Shown: positions 47,818-57,026 of the stretch, in pieces
Numbering within the stretch: the stretch's first letter is position 1
Layout of the letters: each line of letters starts with the position of its first letter
Source of the DNA: Actinomadura rudentiformis
Lineage (GTDB): Bacteria > Actinomycetota > Actinomycetes > Streptosporangiales > Streptosporangiaceae
DNA length: 64,000 nt
NCBI RefSeq assembly: GCF_008923185.1
Contig: NZ_WBMT01000031.1
Span: 79,870 to 143,869 of the forward strand
Reading direction: 5' to 3'
Position numbers and translations under genes: made by a program
Notes under the pieces: model-generated
The model's input: only the letters and a program-made list of their open reading frames with translations
The model's database searches: none
Told to the model about the DNA's origin: nothing

Positions 47818-49623
47818 TCATTGCTGCGGAGTGTCGCCCCGGCGGGGGAGGAACTCCTGCACCTTGGTCTTGACGCCCTCCCTGATGACGCCCCACCGGT
47901 CCTCATCACCCTTGATGATCGACTCGGCGGTCGCCTTCATCTGCTCGAACGAGGCGTGCGGCGGGATGGGCGGGACGTCCGGGTCGACGCGCACGTCCAG
48001 CAGCGTCGGCCGGTCGGCGTCCAGCGCCGCATCCCAGGCGGGCCCGACCTGCTCGGGCTTCTCCACGGTGATCGCCTTGAAGCCGATGCTCGCGGCGAAC
48101 GCCGCGTAGTCGCACTCCGGCAGCGTCTGCGACTGCGGGAACTTCGGGGCCCCCTGCATGGCGCGCATCTCCCAGGTGACCTGGTTGAGGTCGTTGTTGT
48201 GCAGGACGGCGACCACGAACCGCGGATCCAGCCACTGCTCCCAGTAGTGCCTGATCGTGAGCAGCTCGGCCAGGCCGTTCATCTGCATGGCGCCGTCACC
48301 CTCGAAGACGACCACCGGCCGGTCGGGGTGGCCGAACTTGGCGCCGATCCCGTACGGCACACCCGGCCCCATGGTCGCCAGCGTGCCGGACAGCGAGCCG
48401 CGCATGTCGCCGCGGAAACGCAGGTTGCGCGCGTACCAGTTGGCGGCCGAGCCGGAGTCGGCGGCCAGGATCGTGTTGTCCGGAAGCCGCGCGGAGGCCT
48501 CGTGGAACAGCAGCATCGGGTTGATCGGGTCGGCCTCGACCATCGCCTCCATCTCCACGGTCTCCCACCACCGCGCGACGTTCGACTCGATCTTCTCGCG
48601 CCAGTCCCGGTCGCTCTTGCGCTCCAGCAGCGGCATGAGCGCGCGCAGAGTGGCGGCGGCGTCGCCGACCAGGTTGACCTCGTACGGGTAACGCATCCCG
48701 ATCATCTTGGGGTCGATGTCGATCTGTACGGCCCGTGCCTGGTCCAGGTCCGGCATGAACTGGGTGTACGGGAAGCTGGAGCCCACCGTGAGCAGCGTGT
48801 CGCAGTCGTTCATCATCTCGTAGCTCGGCCGCGTGCCCAGCAGCCCGATGGAGCCGGTCACGTAGGGCAGCTCGTCTGACAGCACGTCCTTCCCGAGCAA
48901 AGCCTTGGCGACCCCGGCGCCGAGCAGGTCGGCGACCTGCTCCAGCTCGGCGCGCGCGCCGCGCGCCCCTGCGCCTGCCAGGATCGCGACCTTCTTGCCA
49001 GAGTTGAGGACGTCCGCGGCGCGCCGGATCGCCTCGTCGTCGGCGGAGATCGCGGGCCAGTCGATGCCCAGACTGGACGGCACCATCTTGAACGCGTGTC
49101 CGGGCGGGGTGTACTCCAGCTCCTGCACGTCCGCCGGGATGATCACGGCGGTGGGCGCCTGTTCGGCCAGCGCGACCCGGATGGCCCGGTCCAGCACGTT
49201 GGGCAGCTGCTCGGGCACCGTGACCATCTGCACATAGTCGCTGGCCACGTCCTTGTAGAGCGACAGCATGTCGATCTCTTGCTGGTACGAGCCGCCCATC
49301 GCGCTCCGGTTGGTCTGGCCTACGATCGCCACCACCGGGACATGGTCCAGCTTGGCGTCGTACAACCCGTTCAGCAGATGGATGCCCCCAGGGCCGGACG
49401 TCGCGGCGCACACTCCCACGCGGCCGGTGAACTTGGCGTAGCCCACCGCCTCGAACGCGCTCATCTCCTCATGCCGGGCCTGGACGAACTGCGGGTCGTC
49501 ACCGGCCCGGCCCCACGCAGCGAGGAGCCCGTTGATGCCGTCCCCGGGATAGCCGAACACCTTCTCGACACCCCATTCGCGCAGCCTCGCCAGCACGTAG
49601 TCGCCGACGGTCTTCGACGCCAT
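47818..49623 (-). CDS. Thiamine diphosphate-dependent enzyme, pyruvate oxidase/dehydrogenase (PoxB)-like
   Basis: A 601-residue enzyme with the three-domain ThDP architecture. The N-terminal pyrimidine-binding domain has VEKVFGYPGDGINGLL, the catalytic Glu in HEEMSAFEAVGYA, and GVCAATSGPGGIHLLNGLYDA. The middle domain spans ~190-340. The C-terminal diphosphate-binding domain has GDGAMQMNGLAELLT (the GDG-N metal motif) and FVVAVLHNNDLNQVTWE. The family includes PoxB, acetolactate synthase and others; the overall look and the lack of a small subunit favour a pyruvate-oxidase type. GAGAGGAGG lies before the ATG. It probably channels electrons to quinone beside the NDH-2-like gene. Confidence 0.88.
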   Translation of the reverse strand: MASKTVGDYVLARLREWGVEKVFGYPGDGINGLLAAWGRAGDDPQFVQARHEEMSAFEAVGYAKFTGRVGVCAATSGPGGIHLLNGLYDAKLDHVPVVAIVGQTNRSAMGGSYQQEIDMLSLYKDVASDYVQMVTVPEQLPNVLDRAIRVALAEQAPTAVIIPADVQELEYTPPGHAFKMVPSSLGIDWPAISADDEAIRRAADVLNSGKKVAILAGAGARGARAELEQVADLLGAGVAKALLGKDVLSDELPYVTGSIGLLGTRPSYEMMNDCDTLLTVGSSFPYTQFMPDLDQARAVQIDIDPKMIGMRYPYEVNLVGDAAATLRALMPLLERKSDRDWREKIESNVARWWETVEMEAMVEADPINPMLLFHEASARLPDNTILAADSGSAANWYARNLRFRGDMRGSLSGTLATMGPGVPYGIGAKFGHPDRPVVVFEGDGAMQMNGLAELLTIRHYWEQWLDPRFVVAVLHNNDLNQVTWEMRAMQGAPKFPQSQTLPECDYAAFAASIGFKAITVEKPEQVGPAWDAALDADRPTLLDVRVDPDVPPIPPHASFEQMKATAESIIKGDEDRWGVIREGVKTKVQEFLPRRGDTPQQ

Positions 49624-49783
49624 GAACGGCCTCCTCTCGCCTCGTCACGCCCGCCGCCCATGCGGCGACCACGCGCCCCCCGTACCCGGCGTTCGGCGGA
49701 CCTACCGCTGATCGGCAGTCAAATCAGGCAAAGGACCGTAAACGAGGCTGTGGCCCTCCTTCGGGAGACCACCGCCCTGGCCG

Positions 49784-50785
49784 TCAGCGTTTCAGTGCAC
49801 GGGCGAGCCAGGCGAGGCCCACGGCACCGCTCGCCGCGGCCAGCGTCCGCCGGTGCCGCATCAGCCACAGCTGATGGCTACGGGGATGGGCGTCCTCATC
49901 GAACGACCCGTGCGCGCCGAAGTCGTGCGCTCCGCTCCGGTCGGCGGGTTCCCAGAGGTTGGTGGGCCGGCCGGGCTCCTGGCGTTCACCGGTCTGCTGG
50001 GATCGGAAGCCGGTGCGCGCCAGATAGCGGTCGACGAGGGCGGGGGCGAACTTGTTGGCGAGCAGGGTGACGACGGTGCTGCCACCGACCCAGTACTCCC
50101 GCCGCCCAGGATGTTCGGCGGCGTGCACCAGGGCGCGCGCCGCCACCTCCGGCTGATAGATCGGCGGCACCGGCTGCGCCCGTTCGGGGAGCCGCGACAG
50201 CACCCAGTCGAACTGCGGGGTGTTGACCGCCGGCATGTGCACGATCGTCGTCTTCACCCCGCTCCCGGCGTGGAGCAGCTCCGTCCGCAGCGACTCGTGG
50301 AAGCCCTGCACCGCGTGCTTGGCGCCGCAGTAGGCCGACTGGAGCGGGATGCCGCGCTTGGCCAGCGCCGAACCGGTCTGGACGATCACTCCGCGATCCC
50401 GCGAGAGCATCAGGTCCAGCGCGACCCGTGTCCCGTGGACGAAGCCCAGGTAGGTCACCTCGGTCACCCGCCGGAACTCGGCGGGCTCGATCTCGGTGAA
50501 CGGCGCGAACACCGAGCTGAACGCCACGTTCACCCAGACGTCCACCGGTCCCAGCTTCTCCTCGGCGCGCCGCCCGGCCTGCCGGACGGCGTCGAAGTCG
50601 GCCACGTCCACCGGCAGCACCAGCGCCTCGCCACCGGCGGCCGTGACATCCTCGGCCGCCGCCCGCAGCCCCGCCTCACCGCGCGCCAGCAGCGCCACCT
50701 TCGCCCCGCGCGACGCGAACTCCCGCGCCGCCGCCCGCCCGATGCCACCACTGGCACCAGTGATCACAACGACACGACCGTTCAT
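49784..50785 (-). CDS. Short-chain dehydrogenase/reductase, SDR family
   Basis: A 333-residue SDR with NAD(P) motif ITGASGGIGRAAAREFASRGAKV, NVAF in place of the NNAG motif, catalytic Ser in QTGSALA and Tyr-x3-Lys in YCGAKHA. The C-terminal ~90 residues extend past the normal fold, end with basic residues and a hydrophobic AASGAVGLAWLARALKR, and may tether it to the membrane. GGGAG precedes the ATG at 50785. It lies alone between the PoxB-like gene and a divergent hypothetical. Substrate unknown. Confidence 0.88.
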   Translation of the reverse strand: MNGRVVVITGASGGIGRAAAREFASRGAKVALLARGEAGLRAAAEDVTAAGGEALVLPVDVADFDAVRQAGRRAEEKLGPVDVWVNVAFSSVFAPFTEIEPAEFRRVTEVTYLGFVHGTRVALDLMLSRDRGVIVQTGSALAKRGIPLQSAYCGAKHAVQGFHESLRTELLHAGSGVKTTIVHMPAVNTPQFDWVLSRLPERAQPVPPIYQPEVAARALVHAAEHPGRREYWVGGSTVVTLLANKFAPALVDRYLARTGFRSQQTGERQEPGRPTNLWEPADRSGAHDFGAHGSFDEDAHPRSHQLWLMRHRRTLAAASGAVGLAWLARALKR

Positions 50786-50911
50786 GCTCCCGGCCCGATC
50801 CACCAGAACCACCCCCTCGGCTGCATGCGGCCCTACCCAGTTGGCATCGAACATGCAGCCGTTCGCGGCTTTGGCGTCACCGCCCGAGTACGGATGGTTG
50901 ACTGAGGAACC

Positions 50912-51319
50912 ATGGCGGTGCCGAACACCAGCAGTGGCCGTCGGCGGCCTCGCAAGGACGGAGACCGGCGGGACCGATACCCGCTGCTCGCCGAATGGGT
51001 CGTGGCTGACCGCCGCGACCCCGGCCTGGGCCATCGCGCTGCGGCGTGGGTGGATGACTACCTTCGCCATCGCCAGGGCGGCCCCACCTGGTATGCCCTC
51101 GCAGAGTACGTCCAGCCTGACCTGGCCCTGATTCCTGATGCCGCCCGCCGGTGGTACGCCAGCCAGCTCGTCAATCGCCTCATGGACCAGGGCTGGCTCG
51201 CCGACGGCACCGGCACCGGCCCGCTGGCACCGGGCCCACGCTTCACGGCCTCGCACCAGCCTCCGGCCGAACACACCGAACATGACCAGCCGCAGTGGAC
51301 TCCCGGCCGCCTGTTCTAA
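50912..51319 (+). CDS. Hypothetical protein, 135 residues
   Basis: A small soluble protein of unknown function. A basic Arg/Lys/Asp-rich N-terminus is followed by a helical core with many tryptophans and tyrosines (LLAEWVVADRRDPG, AAAWVDDYL, TWYALAEYVQPD, RRWYASQLVNRLMDQGWL) and a Pro/His-rich tail. GAGGAA sits just before the ATG. The basic-plus-helix layout could be a small nucleic-acid-binding protein, but no known motif is recognised. It is divergent from the SDR and convergent with terC. Confidence 0.65.
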   Translation: MAVPNTSSGRRRPRKDGDRRDRYPLLAEWVVADRRDPGLGHRAAAWVDDYLRHRQGGPTWYALAEYVQPDLALIPDAARRWYASQLVNRLMDQGWLADGTGTGPLAPGPRFTASHQPPAEHTEHDQPQWTPGRLF

Positions 51320-51330
51320 AGCACGGGCCC

Positions 51331-51359
51331 GGTCAGCGGGGAGCCAGGTCAGCGGGGAG
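51331..51359. repeat. 13-bp direct repeat at the 3' end of the terC-family gene
   Basis: GGTCAGCGGGGAG occurs at 51331-51343 and again at 51347-51359, three bases apart. The second copy contains the terC stop codon, so the gene end has been locally duplicated. Confidence 0.6.
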
Positions 51360-52317
51360 GAGTCGCGCTGTCCGTGTTCTGCTTCTTGGAGACGATCAGG
51401 CTGGTCGTGGTGGTGATCGCGAGGACGAGGACGATGAAGCCGAGGGAGACCGGGACGCTGATCTCCGGAACGTGGACCCCGGACTCGTGCAGGGCGTGCA
51501 GCACCAGCTTGACACCGATGAAGCCCAGGATGATGGACAGCCCGTAGGACAGGTGGACCAGCCTGCTCAGCAGCCCGCCGATGAGGAAGTACAGCTGGCG
51601 CAGGCCCATCAGTGCGAAGGCGTTGGCGGTGAAGACGATGTACGGGTCCTCGGTCAGGCCGTAGATCGCCGGGATGGAGTCGAGGGCGAACAGCACGTCG
51701 GTGGAGCCGATCGCCAGCATGACGACCATCATCGGGGTCATCACCCGCTTGCCGTTCTCCAGGACGAACAGCTTGGTGCCGTGGTAGCGGTCGGCCACGC
51801 CGAAGCGGCGCTCGACCGCCTTGAGCAGTTTGTTCTCCTGGTAGTCCTCGTGGTGTTCCTCGTGCCGGGCGTCCTGGACGAGCTTCCACGCGGTCCAGAT
51901 CAGGAAGGCGCCGAAGATGTAGAAGACCCAGGAGAACGTCGAGATGATCGCTGCGCCGGCGGCGATGAACCCCGCGCGCATGACCAGCGCCATGAGAACG
52001 CCGATCATCAGCACGCGCGCCTGGTACTGGGACGGCACCGCGAACTTCGCCATGATCAGAACGAACACGAACAGGTTGTCCACGCTGAGCGACTTCTCGG
52101 TGATGAACCCCGCGAAGAACTCGCCGGCCGGCTGCCCTCCCTCGAGGAACAGCAGGCCGAGCCCGAAGGCGACGGCCAGGGCGACCCAGATGGCCGACCA
52201 GATGCCGGCTTCCTTGATCGACACGTCGTGCGGCTTGCGCCCGATGGCGAAATCAATGGCGATGAGGACGCACAACGCAGCGACCGTCAGTGCCCAGGCG
52301 CCAAAAGATACGTTCAC
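51349..52317 (-). CDS. TerC-family integral membrane protein
   Basis: A 322-residue membrane protein with about eight helices. Signature segments include EKSLSVDNLFVFVLIMAKF and, later, VVMLAIGSTDVLFALDSIPAIYGLTEDPYIVFTANAFALMGLRQLYFLI, with the conserved Asp and Asn/Asp residues of TerC proteins. TerC members are linked to tellurite resistance and metal-ion export (for example Mn) during metalation of secreted proteins. GTG 52317 has GGAGGA upstream; longer in-frame starts overlap the divergent promoter. No other ter genes are present. Confidence 0.9.
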   Translation of the reverse strand: MNVSFGAWALTVAALCVLIAIDFAIGRKPHDVSIKEAGIWSAIWVALAVAFGLGLLFLEGGQPAGEFFAGFITEKSLSVDNLFVFVLIMAKFAVPSQYQARVLMIGVLMALVMRAGFIAAGAAIISTFSWVFYIFGAFLIWTAWKLVQDARHEEHHEDYQENKLLKAVERRFGVADRYHGTKLFVLENGKRVMTPMMVVMLAIGSTDVLFALDSIPAIYGLTEDPYIVFTANAFALMGLRQLYFLIGGLLSRLVHLSYGLSIILGFIGVKLVLHALHESGVHVPEISVPVSLGFIVLVLAITTTTSLIVSKKQNTDSATPPR

Positions 52318-52418
52318 TGTTCCTCCGGAGGCGGGTGGGGACAATACTGCCACCACGTGGAACCGCCGCCTCACCAGCCCCTTGGAACGATCCACGTGCT
52401 CATGGAACGAGGTCTTCG

Positions 52419-54191
52419 TTGAACCGTGTGCGGCGCTCGGACGTACAGACCAGTGTTGCTCATGTGTCTCGGTTACCCCGGCCGAGCCGGACACCCCCGG
52501 AGAACGCCCTGACTATCCAGCTGAAGCCGATCGAGAAGGTCGCAGACCCCGGTGACGACGGCGCACCGGACGCTCCCCGCACTCCCGGCCGCCTGCGCGT
52601 CGCCGTCAGCTGGACGCTCACGGCGCTCGCCGGCGCACTCGTGTTGTTCATCCTGCTCACGCCGATCACGATCAAGCACATCACGCCGGGGGCGTTCGTG
52701 CGCGTCCCGGTGGAGGCGATCGCCGGTGCGGGGCTGCTGCTCGTCCTGCGGGGGCGTGCGCGGAAGGTCGCCGCGACGCTGGCCGGTCTGGGCCTGGGCC
52801 TGCTGTTGATCTTCAAGATCGTTGACATGGGGTTCCACGAGACGCTGGCCCGCCCGTTCGACCCCGTGCTCGACTGGCCGTTCCTCAGGGCCGGCATGGA
52901 GTTCGCCACCAGCACGTTCGGCATGGCCGGCGGGATCGGTGTGATCATCCTGTTCGTCCTGCTGCTCGCCGGCGTGCTGGTCCTCACGACGTTGTCAGTG
53001 CGGCGGCTGACCCGCACGTTCGTCGAGCACCGGAAGGCGACGACGGTGTCGGTCGCCGTGGCCGGGACCGCGTGGATCGCCTGCGCCGCGCTCGGCGCGC
53101 AGCTCGTCCCCGGCGTGCACGTCGCCGGAATGGGCGCGACCAAGCTGGCGATGAAGCGTGCCTCCAAGGTGCACGACAGCCTGCTGGACGACAGTACGTT
53201 CGGCAAGGCAGTTCGTGTCGACGCCTTCCGCGCCACTCCGGGCGATCAGCTCCTGAGGGGCCTGCGCGGCAAGGACGTCATGTTCACGTTCGTCGAGAGC
53301 TACGGCCGGACCGTGGCCGAGACGCCTGAGATCCGTGCGCTGGGCGACTCCGCCACGCGCAGGCTCCGTACGGCGGGGTTCGAATCCCGCAGCGCCTTTC
53401 TCACGTCCCCCACGGCCGGCGGAGGAAGCTGGCTGGCCCATGCCACGCTGCTCTCCGGCGTATGGGTCAACAATCAGCAGCGCTACAAGAAGCTGGTGTC
53501 CGGCGATCGCCTGACTCTCAATCGCGCTTTCCAGCGCGCGGGCTGGCGCAGCGTCGGTGTCATGCCGGGTGTGATGAGGGCTTGGCCAGAGGCCAAGTAC
53601 TTCGGCTACAACCAGGTGTACGCGTCATGGAACCTGGGATATCGCGGGCCGCGCTTCGGCTGGTCTCCCATGCCCGACCAGTACACCCTGGCGCAGTTCC
53701 AGCGCCTGGAACACGGTAAGAAGGGGCACCCACCGTTGATGGCCGAGATTCCCCTGGGCTCCAGCCACGCGCCCTGGGCGCCCATCCCGAAGATGCTCGG
53801 ATGGGACGAGCTCGGCGACGGCTCCAGCTACAACGCCATTCATGCGGCAAGTCAAAGCAAGGAGGACGTGTGGAAGAGCCCTGACCGGCTCCGCACCGAA
53901 TACCGGCGTTCCATCGAGTACTCCCTTGAGAGCCTCATCTCCTACGTCGAGAAATACGGCGACGACAAAACGGTGCTGGTCTTCCTCGGCGATCACCAGC
54001 CCATTCCGATCGCGACGGGCGGAGCCACGACCCGGGATGTGCCGATCACCATCGTCTCCCGGGACAGGAAGGTGCTGGACCGCGTCTCCTCCGCCATGAA
54101 ATGGCAGGACGCCTTCGTGCCCGGCGCCGGAGCACCGGTCTGGCCCATGAGCTCCTTCCGCGACCGGTTCCTGAACGCGTTCGCACAGTAG
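52419..54191 (+). CDS. Membrane sulfatase-fold enzyme, LtaS/phosphoglycerol transferase-like
   Basis: A protein of up to 590 residues. After a basic N-terminus come about four membrane helices (residues ~55-240) and an extracellular alkaline-phosphatase-superfamily domain (from ~290). It shows FTFVESYG (metal-binding Glu), TSPTAGGGSWLAHATLLSG (likely nucleophile region), GSSHAPWAPIP and VFLGDHQPI (metal Asp/His). This layout fits lipoteichoic-acid-synthase or phosphoethanolamine-transferase-like enzymes that modify envelope glycans or lipids. The start is uncertain: TTG 52419 (with GAGG upstream), GTG 52428 and GTG 52464 are in frame. It is divergent from terC and ends nine bases before a convergent P450. 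Confidence 0.8.
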   Translation: MNRVRRSDVQTSVAHVSRLPRPSRTPPENALTIQLKPIEKVADPGDDGAPDAPRTPGRLRVAVSWTLTALAGALVLFILLTPITIKHITPGAFVRVPVEAIAGAGLLLVLRGRARKVAATLAGLGLGLLLIFKIVDMGFHETLARPFDPVLDWPFLRAGMEFATSTFGMAGGIGVIILFVLLLAGVLVLTTLSVRRLTRTFVEHRKATTVSVAVAGTAWIACAALGAQLVPGVHVAGMGATKLAMKRASKVHDSLLDDSTFGKAVRVDAFRATPGDQLLRGLRGKDVMFTFVESYGRTVAETPEIRALGDSATRRLRTAGFESRSAFLTSPTAGGGSWLAHATLLSGVWVNNQQRYKKLVSGDRLTLNRAFQRAGWRSVGVMPGVMRAWPEAKYFGYNQVYASWNLGYRGPRFGWSPMPDQYTLAQFQRLEHGKKGHPPLMAEIPLGSSHAPWAPIPKMLGWDELGDGSSYNAIHAASQSKEDVWKSPDRLRTEYRRSIEYSLESLISYVEKYGDDKTVLVFLGDHQPIPIATGGATTRDVPITIVSRDRKVLDRVSSAMKWQDAFVPGAGAPVWPMSSFRDRFLNAFAQ

Positions 54192-54200
54192 TCCCGGGTC

Positions 54201-55376
54201 TTACTTCGCCCAGGTGACCGGGAGTTCCCGCAGGCCGCGGACCGCCAGGCCGTCCTTCCAGCGCAGTTCCTCCTTGGGAACGGCCAGGCGCAGGTCCGGG
54301 AAGCGCGCCAGCAGCGCGCCGAACGTGACCTGCAGTTCGAGCCGCGCGAGGTGGGCGCCCAGGCAGTGGTGGATGCCGTGCCCGAAGGCCAGGTGCGGGT
54401 TTTCCGGCCGGTCGAAGTTCAGGGTGTCGCCGTTGGCGAAGACGCTCTCGTCGCGGCTGGCCACGGTCCGGGCCACCACCACGGTGTCGCCCTTCCTGAT
54501 GCGCACGCCGCTCAGCTCCACGTCGGCGGTGGCGACCCGTGGCAGGCCGGGCGTCGCGCCCAGGGGGAGCAGTCGCAGCAGTTCCTCGAGGGCGGCGGGG
54601 ACCAGGTCCGGCTCGGCGACGAGCCGTTCCCAGTGGTGTCGCTGATCGAGCAACGTGTAGGTGAAGTTGGCGATCTGGCTCGCCGTGGTCTCGAAGCCGG
54701 CGACCAGCAGCGTCGTGGCCAGGCTGAGCAGTTCCGCCGACGACAGCCCGTCCCCGTCGGCGGGTAGCTTCGCCAGGGCCGACAGCAGGTCCCCGGCGGG
54801 GTCGGTGCGCCGCTGTGCGATCAGCTCGCCGAGGTAGGCGTCCAGTTGTGCGGCGGCCTCGGCCATCTGTTCGGGCGTGTGGGCGGAGACCGAGAGCCGG
54901 GCGGCCGACCATTCGGTGAACCGGTCACGGTCATCGGCCGGAACGCCGAGCAGTTCACAGATCACCGTCACCGGCAGCGGAAGCGCGAGGTGCTCGACCA
55001 GATCGGCCGGGGCACCGTGCGCCGCCATGTCGTCCAGCAGCCCGGCCGCGATCTGCTCGATGCGAGGCCGCATCTGCTGCACTCTCCGATGCGTGAACGC
55101 GGACAGCGCGATGCGCCGGACCCGGGTGTGCTCGGGCGGGTCCATATCGGCGATCGAGAGCGCCTTTCCCCTGGCCCCGAAGGGCAGGCCGCCGGCTTGT
55201 GCCCGGCTGAACACCGGGTCGGCGAACACCCGGCGGGCGTCCTCCCAGCGAGTCACCAGCCAGGCGTCCACGCCGTTGCGCAGGCGGATCTTGGAGACGG
55301 GACGGTTCTCGCGCAGCCAGCCGTAGTGGGGGTCGAGGTCCAGTCGGTCGACCGTGAACTCGTGCTCGGTTTCCAT
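54201..55376 (-). CDS. Cytochrome P450
   Basis: A 391-residue soluble bacterial P450. I-helix oxygen-binding motif AGFETT near residue 220, ExxR in EELLRLLP, and the heme-binding loop FGHGIHHCLGAHLARLE with the iron-ligand cysteine at 338. No ferredoxin or reductase gene is beside it. The ATG lacks a good ribosome-binding site. Upstream, at 55441-55480, is a set of 11-bp direct repeats that may be its regulator-binding site. Substrate unknown. Confidence 0.93.
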   Translation of the reverse strand: METEHEFTVDRLDLDPHYGWLRENRPVSKIRLRNGVDAWLVTRWEDARRVFADPVFSRAQAGGLPFGARGKALSIADMDPPEHTRVRRIALSAFTHRRVQQMRPRIEQIAAGLLDDMAAHGAPADLVEHLALPLPVTVICELLGVPADDRDRFTEWSAARLSVSAHTPEQMAEAAAQLDAYLGELIAQRRTDPAGDLLSALAKLPADGDGLSSAELLSLATTLLVAGFETTASQIANFTYTLLDQRHHWERLVAEPDLVPAALEELLRLLPLGATPGLPRVATADVELSGVRIRKGDTVVVARTVASRDESVFANGDTLNFDRPENPHLAFGHGIHHCLGAHLARLELQVTFGALLARFPDLRLAVPKEELRWKDGLAVRGLRELPVTWAK

Positions 55377-55440
55377 ACCCAGATCATGGGCACCGCCGGG
55401 ACGCCGCCGTCACCCCTGCGGGCCGTATCCGGCCATCCGG

Positions 55441-55480
55441 GTTGGAGCCATGTTGGGGCCACGTTGGAGCCACGTTGAAG
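55441..55480. repeat. Direct repeats with 11-bp period upstream of the P450 gene
   Basis: GTTGGAGCCAT, GTTGGGGCCAC, GTTGGAGCCAC and a partial GTTGAAG follow one another without gaps. The spacing is one helical turn, the arrangement bound by SARP/OmpR-type activators. The set lies 65-104 bases upstream of the P450 start. Confidence 0.7.
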
Positions 55481-56137
55481 TACGTGTGGGGCTTGAGGCC
55501 CACGATGTGGAGCCAGGCGCTTTCGGGAATTTCACGGCGCGTATGTCGGCGGGGAGTACGAAGGGGCCGTTGTCAAAGCGCGCGTCACCGGGGGAGTTTC
55601 CGTCGCCTAATCGACTTCCTGGTGAACGCAGGATGACTTGAGCCGGTGGTCCGAGGATGGAAAAGCCGGCGCCGCGGACGTGAATCTCCGAGGCCGGATT
55701 GCAGGCTGGTCAGGTGGGCCTCCGCAGTTCGTTGACCACCGGAGTGGAACCACTGGGTGGCTCGGCCCACGCGGCCGCCGGCATGGAGCGCCCTTCCGCG
55801 CTGTCCGGTCGTGCCGAGCGCCAGCGATTGAGGACCCGAAACGTCACCTCTGCCCTGGCCACGATGGTTGACGATCTTGCTAGGGTGGCAATCTGCCCAG
55901 ACTCCCCGCGTGGTGGAAAATTTGCCACATCATTCGTCCGAAGAGGGCAGGTTAATTGGACCTCTCGTCCACCCGAGGTTGTTGAAATTTGCTCGGCTTG
56001 GTGGCAAGATCTCTCCCTGCCGGGAATCTGAGAGTTATTCGCGTTGGGGCTGCAATGTGCGAATTTCACGTCGATCAGACTGGCCTGCGGAGCGCGGTAA
56101 ACGATGACCAGGTCCTCTCTTTGTGGAGGGATGAGTC
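55481..56137. other. Intergenic stretch, no convincing gene
   Basis: About 650 bases between the divergent P450 and membrane-protein genes. It is less GC-rich than its surroundings, especially 55870-56060. Short frames exist but lack ribosome-binding sites, and their products look random. GGTGGCAA occurs near 55884 and again near 56000, with TTGCCAC in between, suggesting scattered half-sites for an unknown regulator. It may hold the promoter of the gene at 56138 or an unrecognised RNA. Confidence 0.5.
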
Positions 56138-56977
56138 ATGACGGCGTCCGTGGTCGGCCAGATAATCATCGTGCTTCTGGCAATTGTTCCGGGTCTTCAT
56201 TATGACCAGCTGAGGAGCAGAGCCGCAGGTCCGCGCCCCGTGTCCGCTCTGAATCCGTGCCGCGTGATCCTGGCGGGCGTGCTCATCACGACCGCGACCC
56301 TGGTCTTCCTCGGACTGCTCGGTTTGTTCGGCTCCCAGACACTCACCTTTCCGCTCGACAAGGCCGAGGGTTCGGGTGGCTGGGAGAATCCAGAAGAGTT
56401 CGCATGGACGATCGTGTCCTTTCTCGCGTTGTCGCTCACGGCGGCGTCACTTGCCGATGCGCTGCTTTCGCGCCTGGAGGCAGAGTCGGCTTCCTCCCAG
56501 GGAAGGGCCCGCTCGCGCGCCACGGGAGTCCGTGCACACGTCGATGAGGACGTCGAGCTCGAGGTCCGGCTCAACAGCGGCGACACCTACCGGGGCCTGG
56601 TCGCCGGCGTGGCGCCCACCCATGGCCCCCGCAGTTCCTACCTCACCCTGAGGGCCCCGATATTCGAGCTGGACGGTCATGGCAGGCCGCTGCCTCTGGA
56701 CGCGTTGCACGGAGACCAGCTCGTGCTCTCGACCGAATCGATCATGAGTGTCCTGGTGCGTACGGTCGACCAGAAGCAGGACACGATCCGGTCGCAGCTC
56801 CACTCCGGTCAGCCGCGGCACTCGATGGCCCGGCCGAGGGTGACGAGGAGGCCCAGAGCGGCCGTGCGGCGATGCTATGAGAACCGTCGCGACCTGCACT
56901 TCCTCTCCCAGCTGCTGTTGCTGGAGATCACGCTCCTCGGATTCGTCGCCCTGCTCTCCGGGTCGTCCTCCACCTGA
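56138..56977 (+). CDS. Membrane protein of unknown function, DUF6338-like
   Basis: A 279-residue protein. An N-terminal helix (VVGQIIIVLLAIVPGLHYDQL), a second helix (VILAGVLITTATLVFLGLLGLF) and a third around FAWTIVSFLALSLTAASLA lead into a soluble beta-rich region (VELEVRLNSGDTYRGLVAGVAPT, then YLTLRAPIFELDG, LVLSTESIMSVLVRTVD) that looks like an SH3-like fold; a C-terminal helix LLLLEITLLGFVALLSG follows. The layout resembles DUF6338 proteins; function unknown. GGAGGG precedes the ATG. It has no operon partners. Confidence 0.72.
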   Translation: MTASVVGQIIIVLLAIVPGLHYDQLRSRAAGPRPVSALNPCRVILAGVLITTATLVFLGLLGLFGSQTLTFPLDKAEGSGGWENPEEFAWTIVSFLALSLTAASLADALLSRLEAESASSQGRARSRATGVRAHVDEDVELEVRLNSGDTYRGLVAGVAPTHGPRSSYLTLRAPIFELDGHGRPLPLDALHGDQLVLSTESIMSVLVRTVDQKQDTIRSQLHSGQPRHSMARPRVTRRPRAAVRRCYENRRDLHFLSQLLLLEITLLGFVALLSGSSST

Positions 56978-57026
56978 CGGCGAAGAACGCCCCGGGTGCG
57001 GCGCCGGGCGGCGGAGGCTTCCCGGG

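Noticed and set aside
49624..49783. SigB-like stress promoter (GGGTAC) before the PoxB-like gene
   Set aside because: GGGTAC is present on the minus strand but no GTTT-type -35 lies at the right distance.
55441..55480. CRISPR-like or iteron repeat
   Set aside because: Units are only 11 bp with no spacers and no replication or Cas genes nearby; a regulator site fits better.
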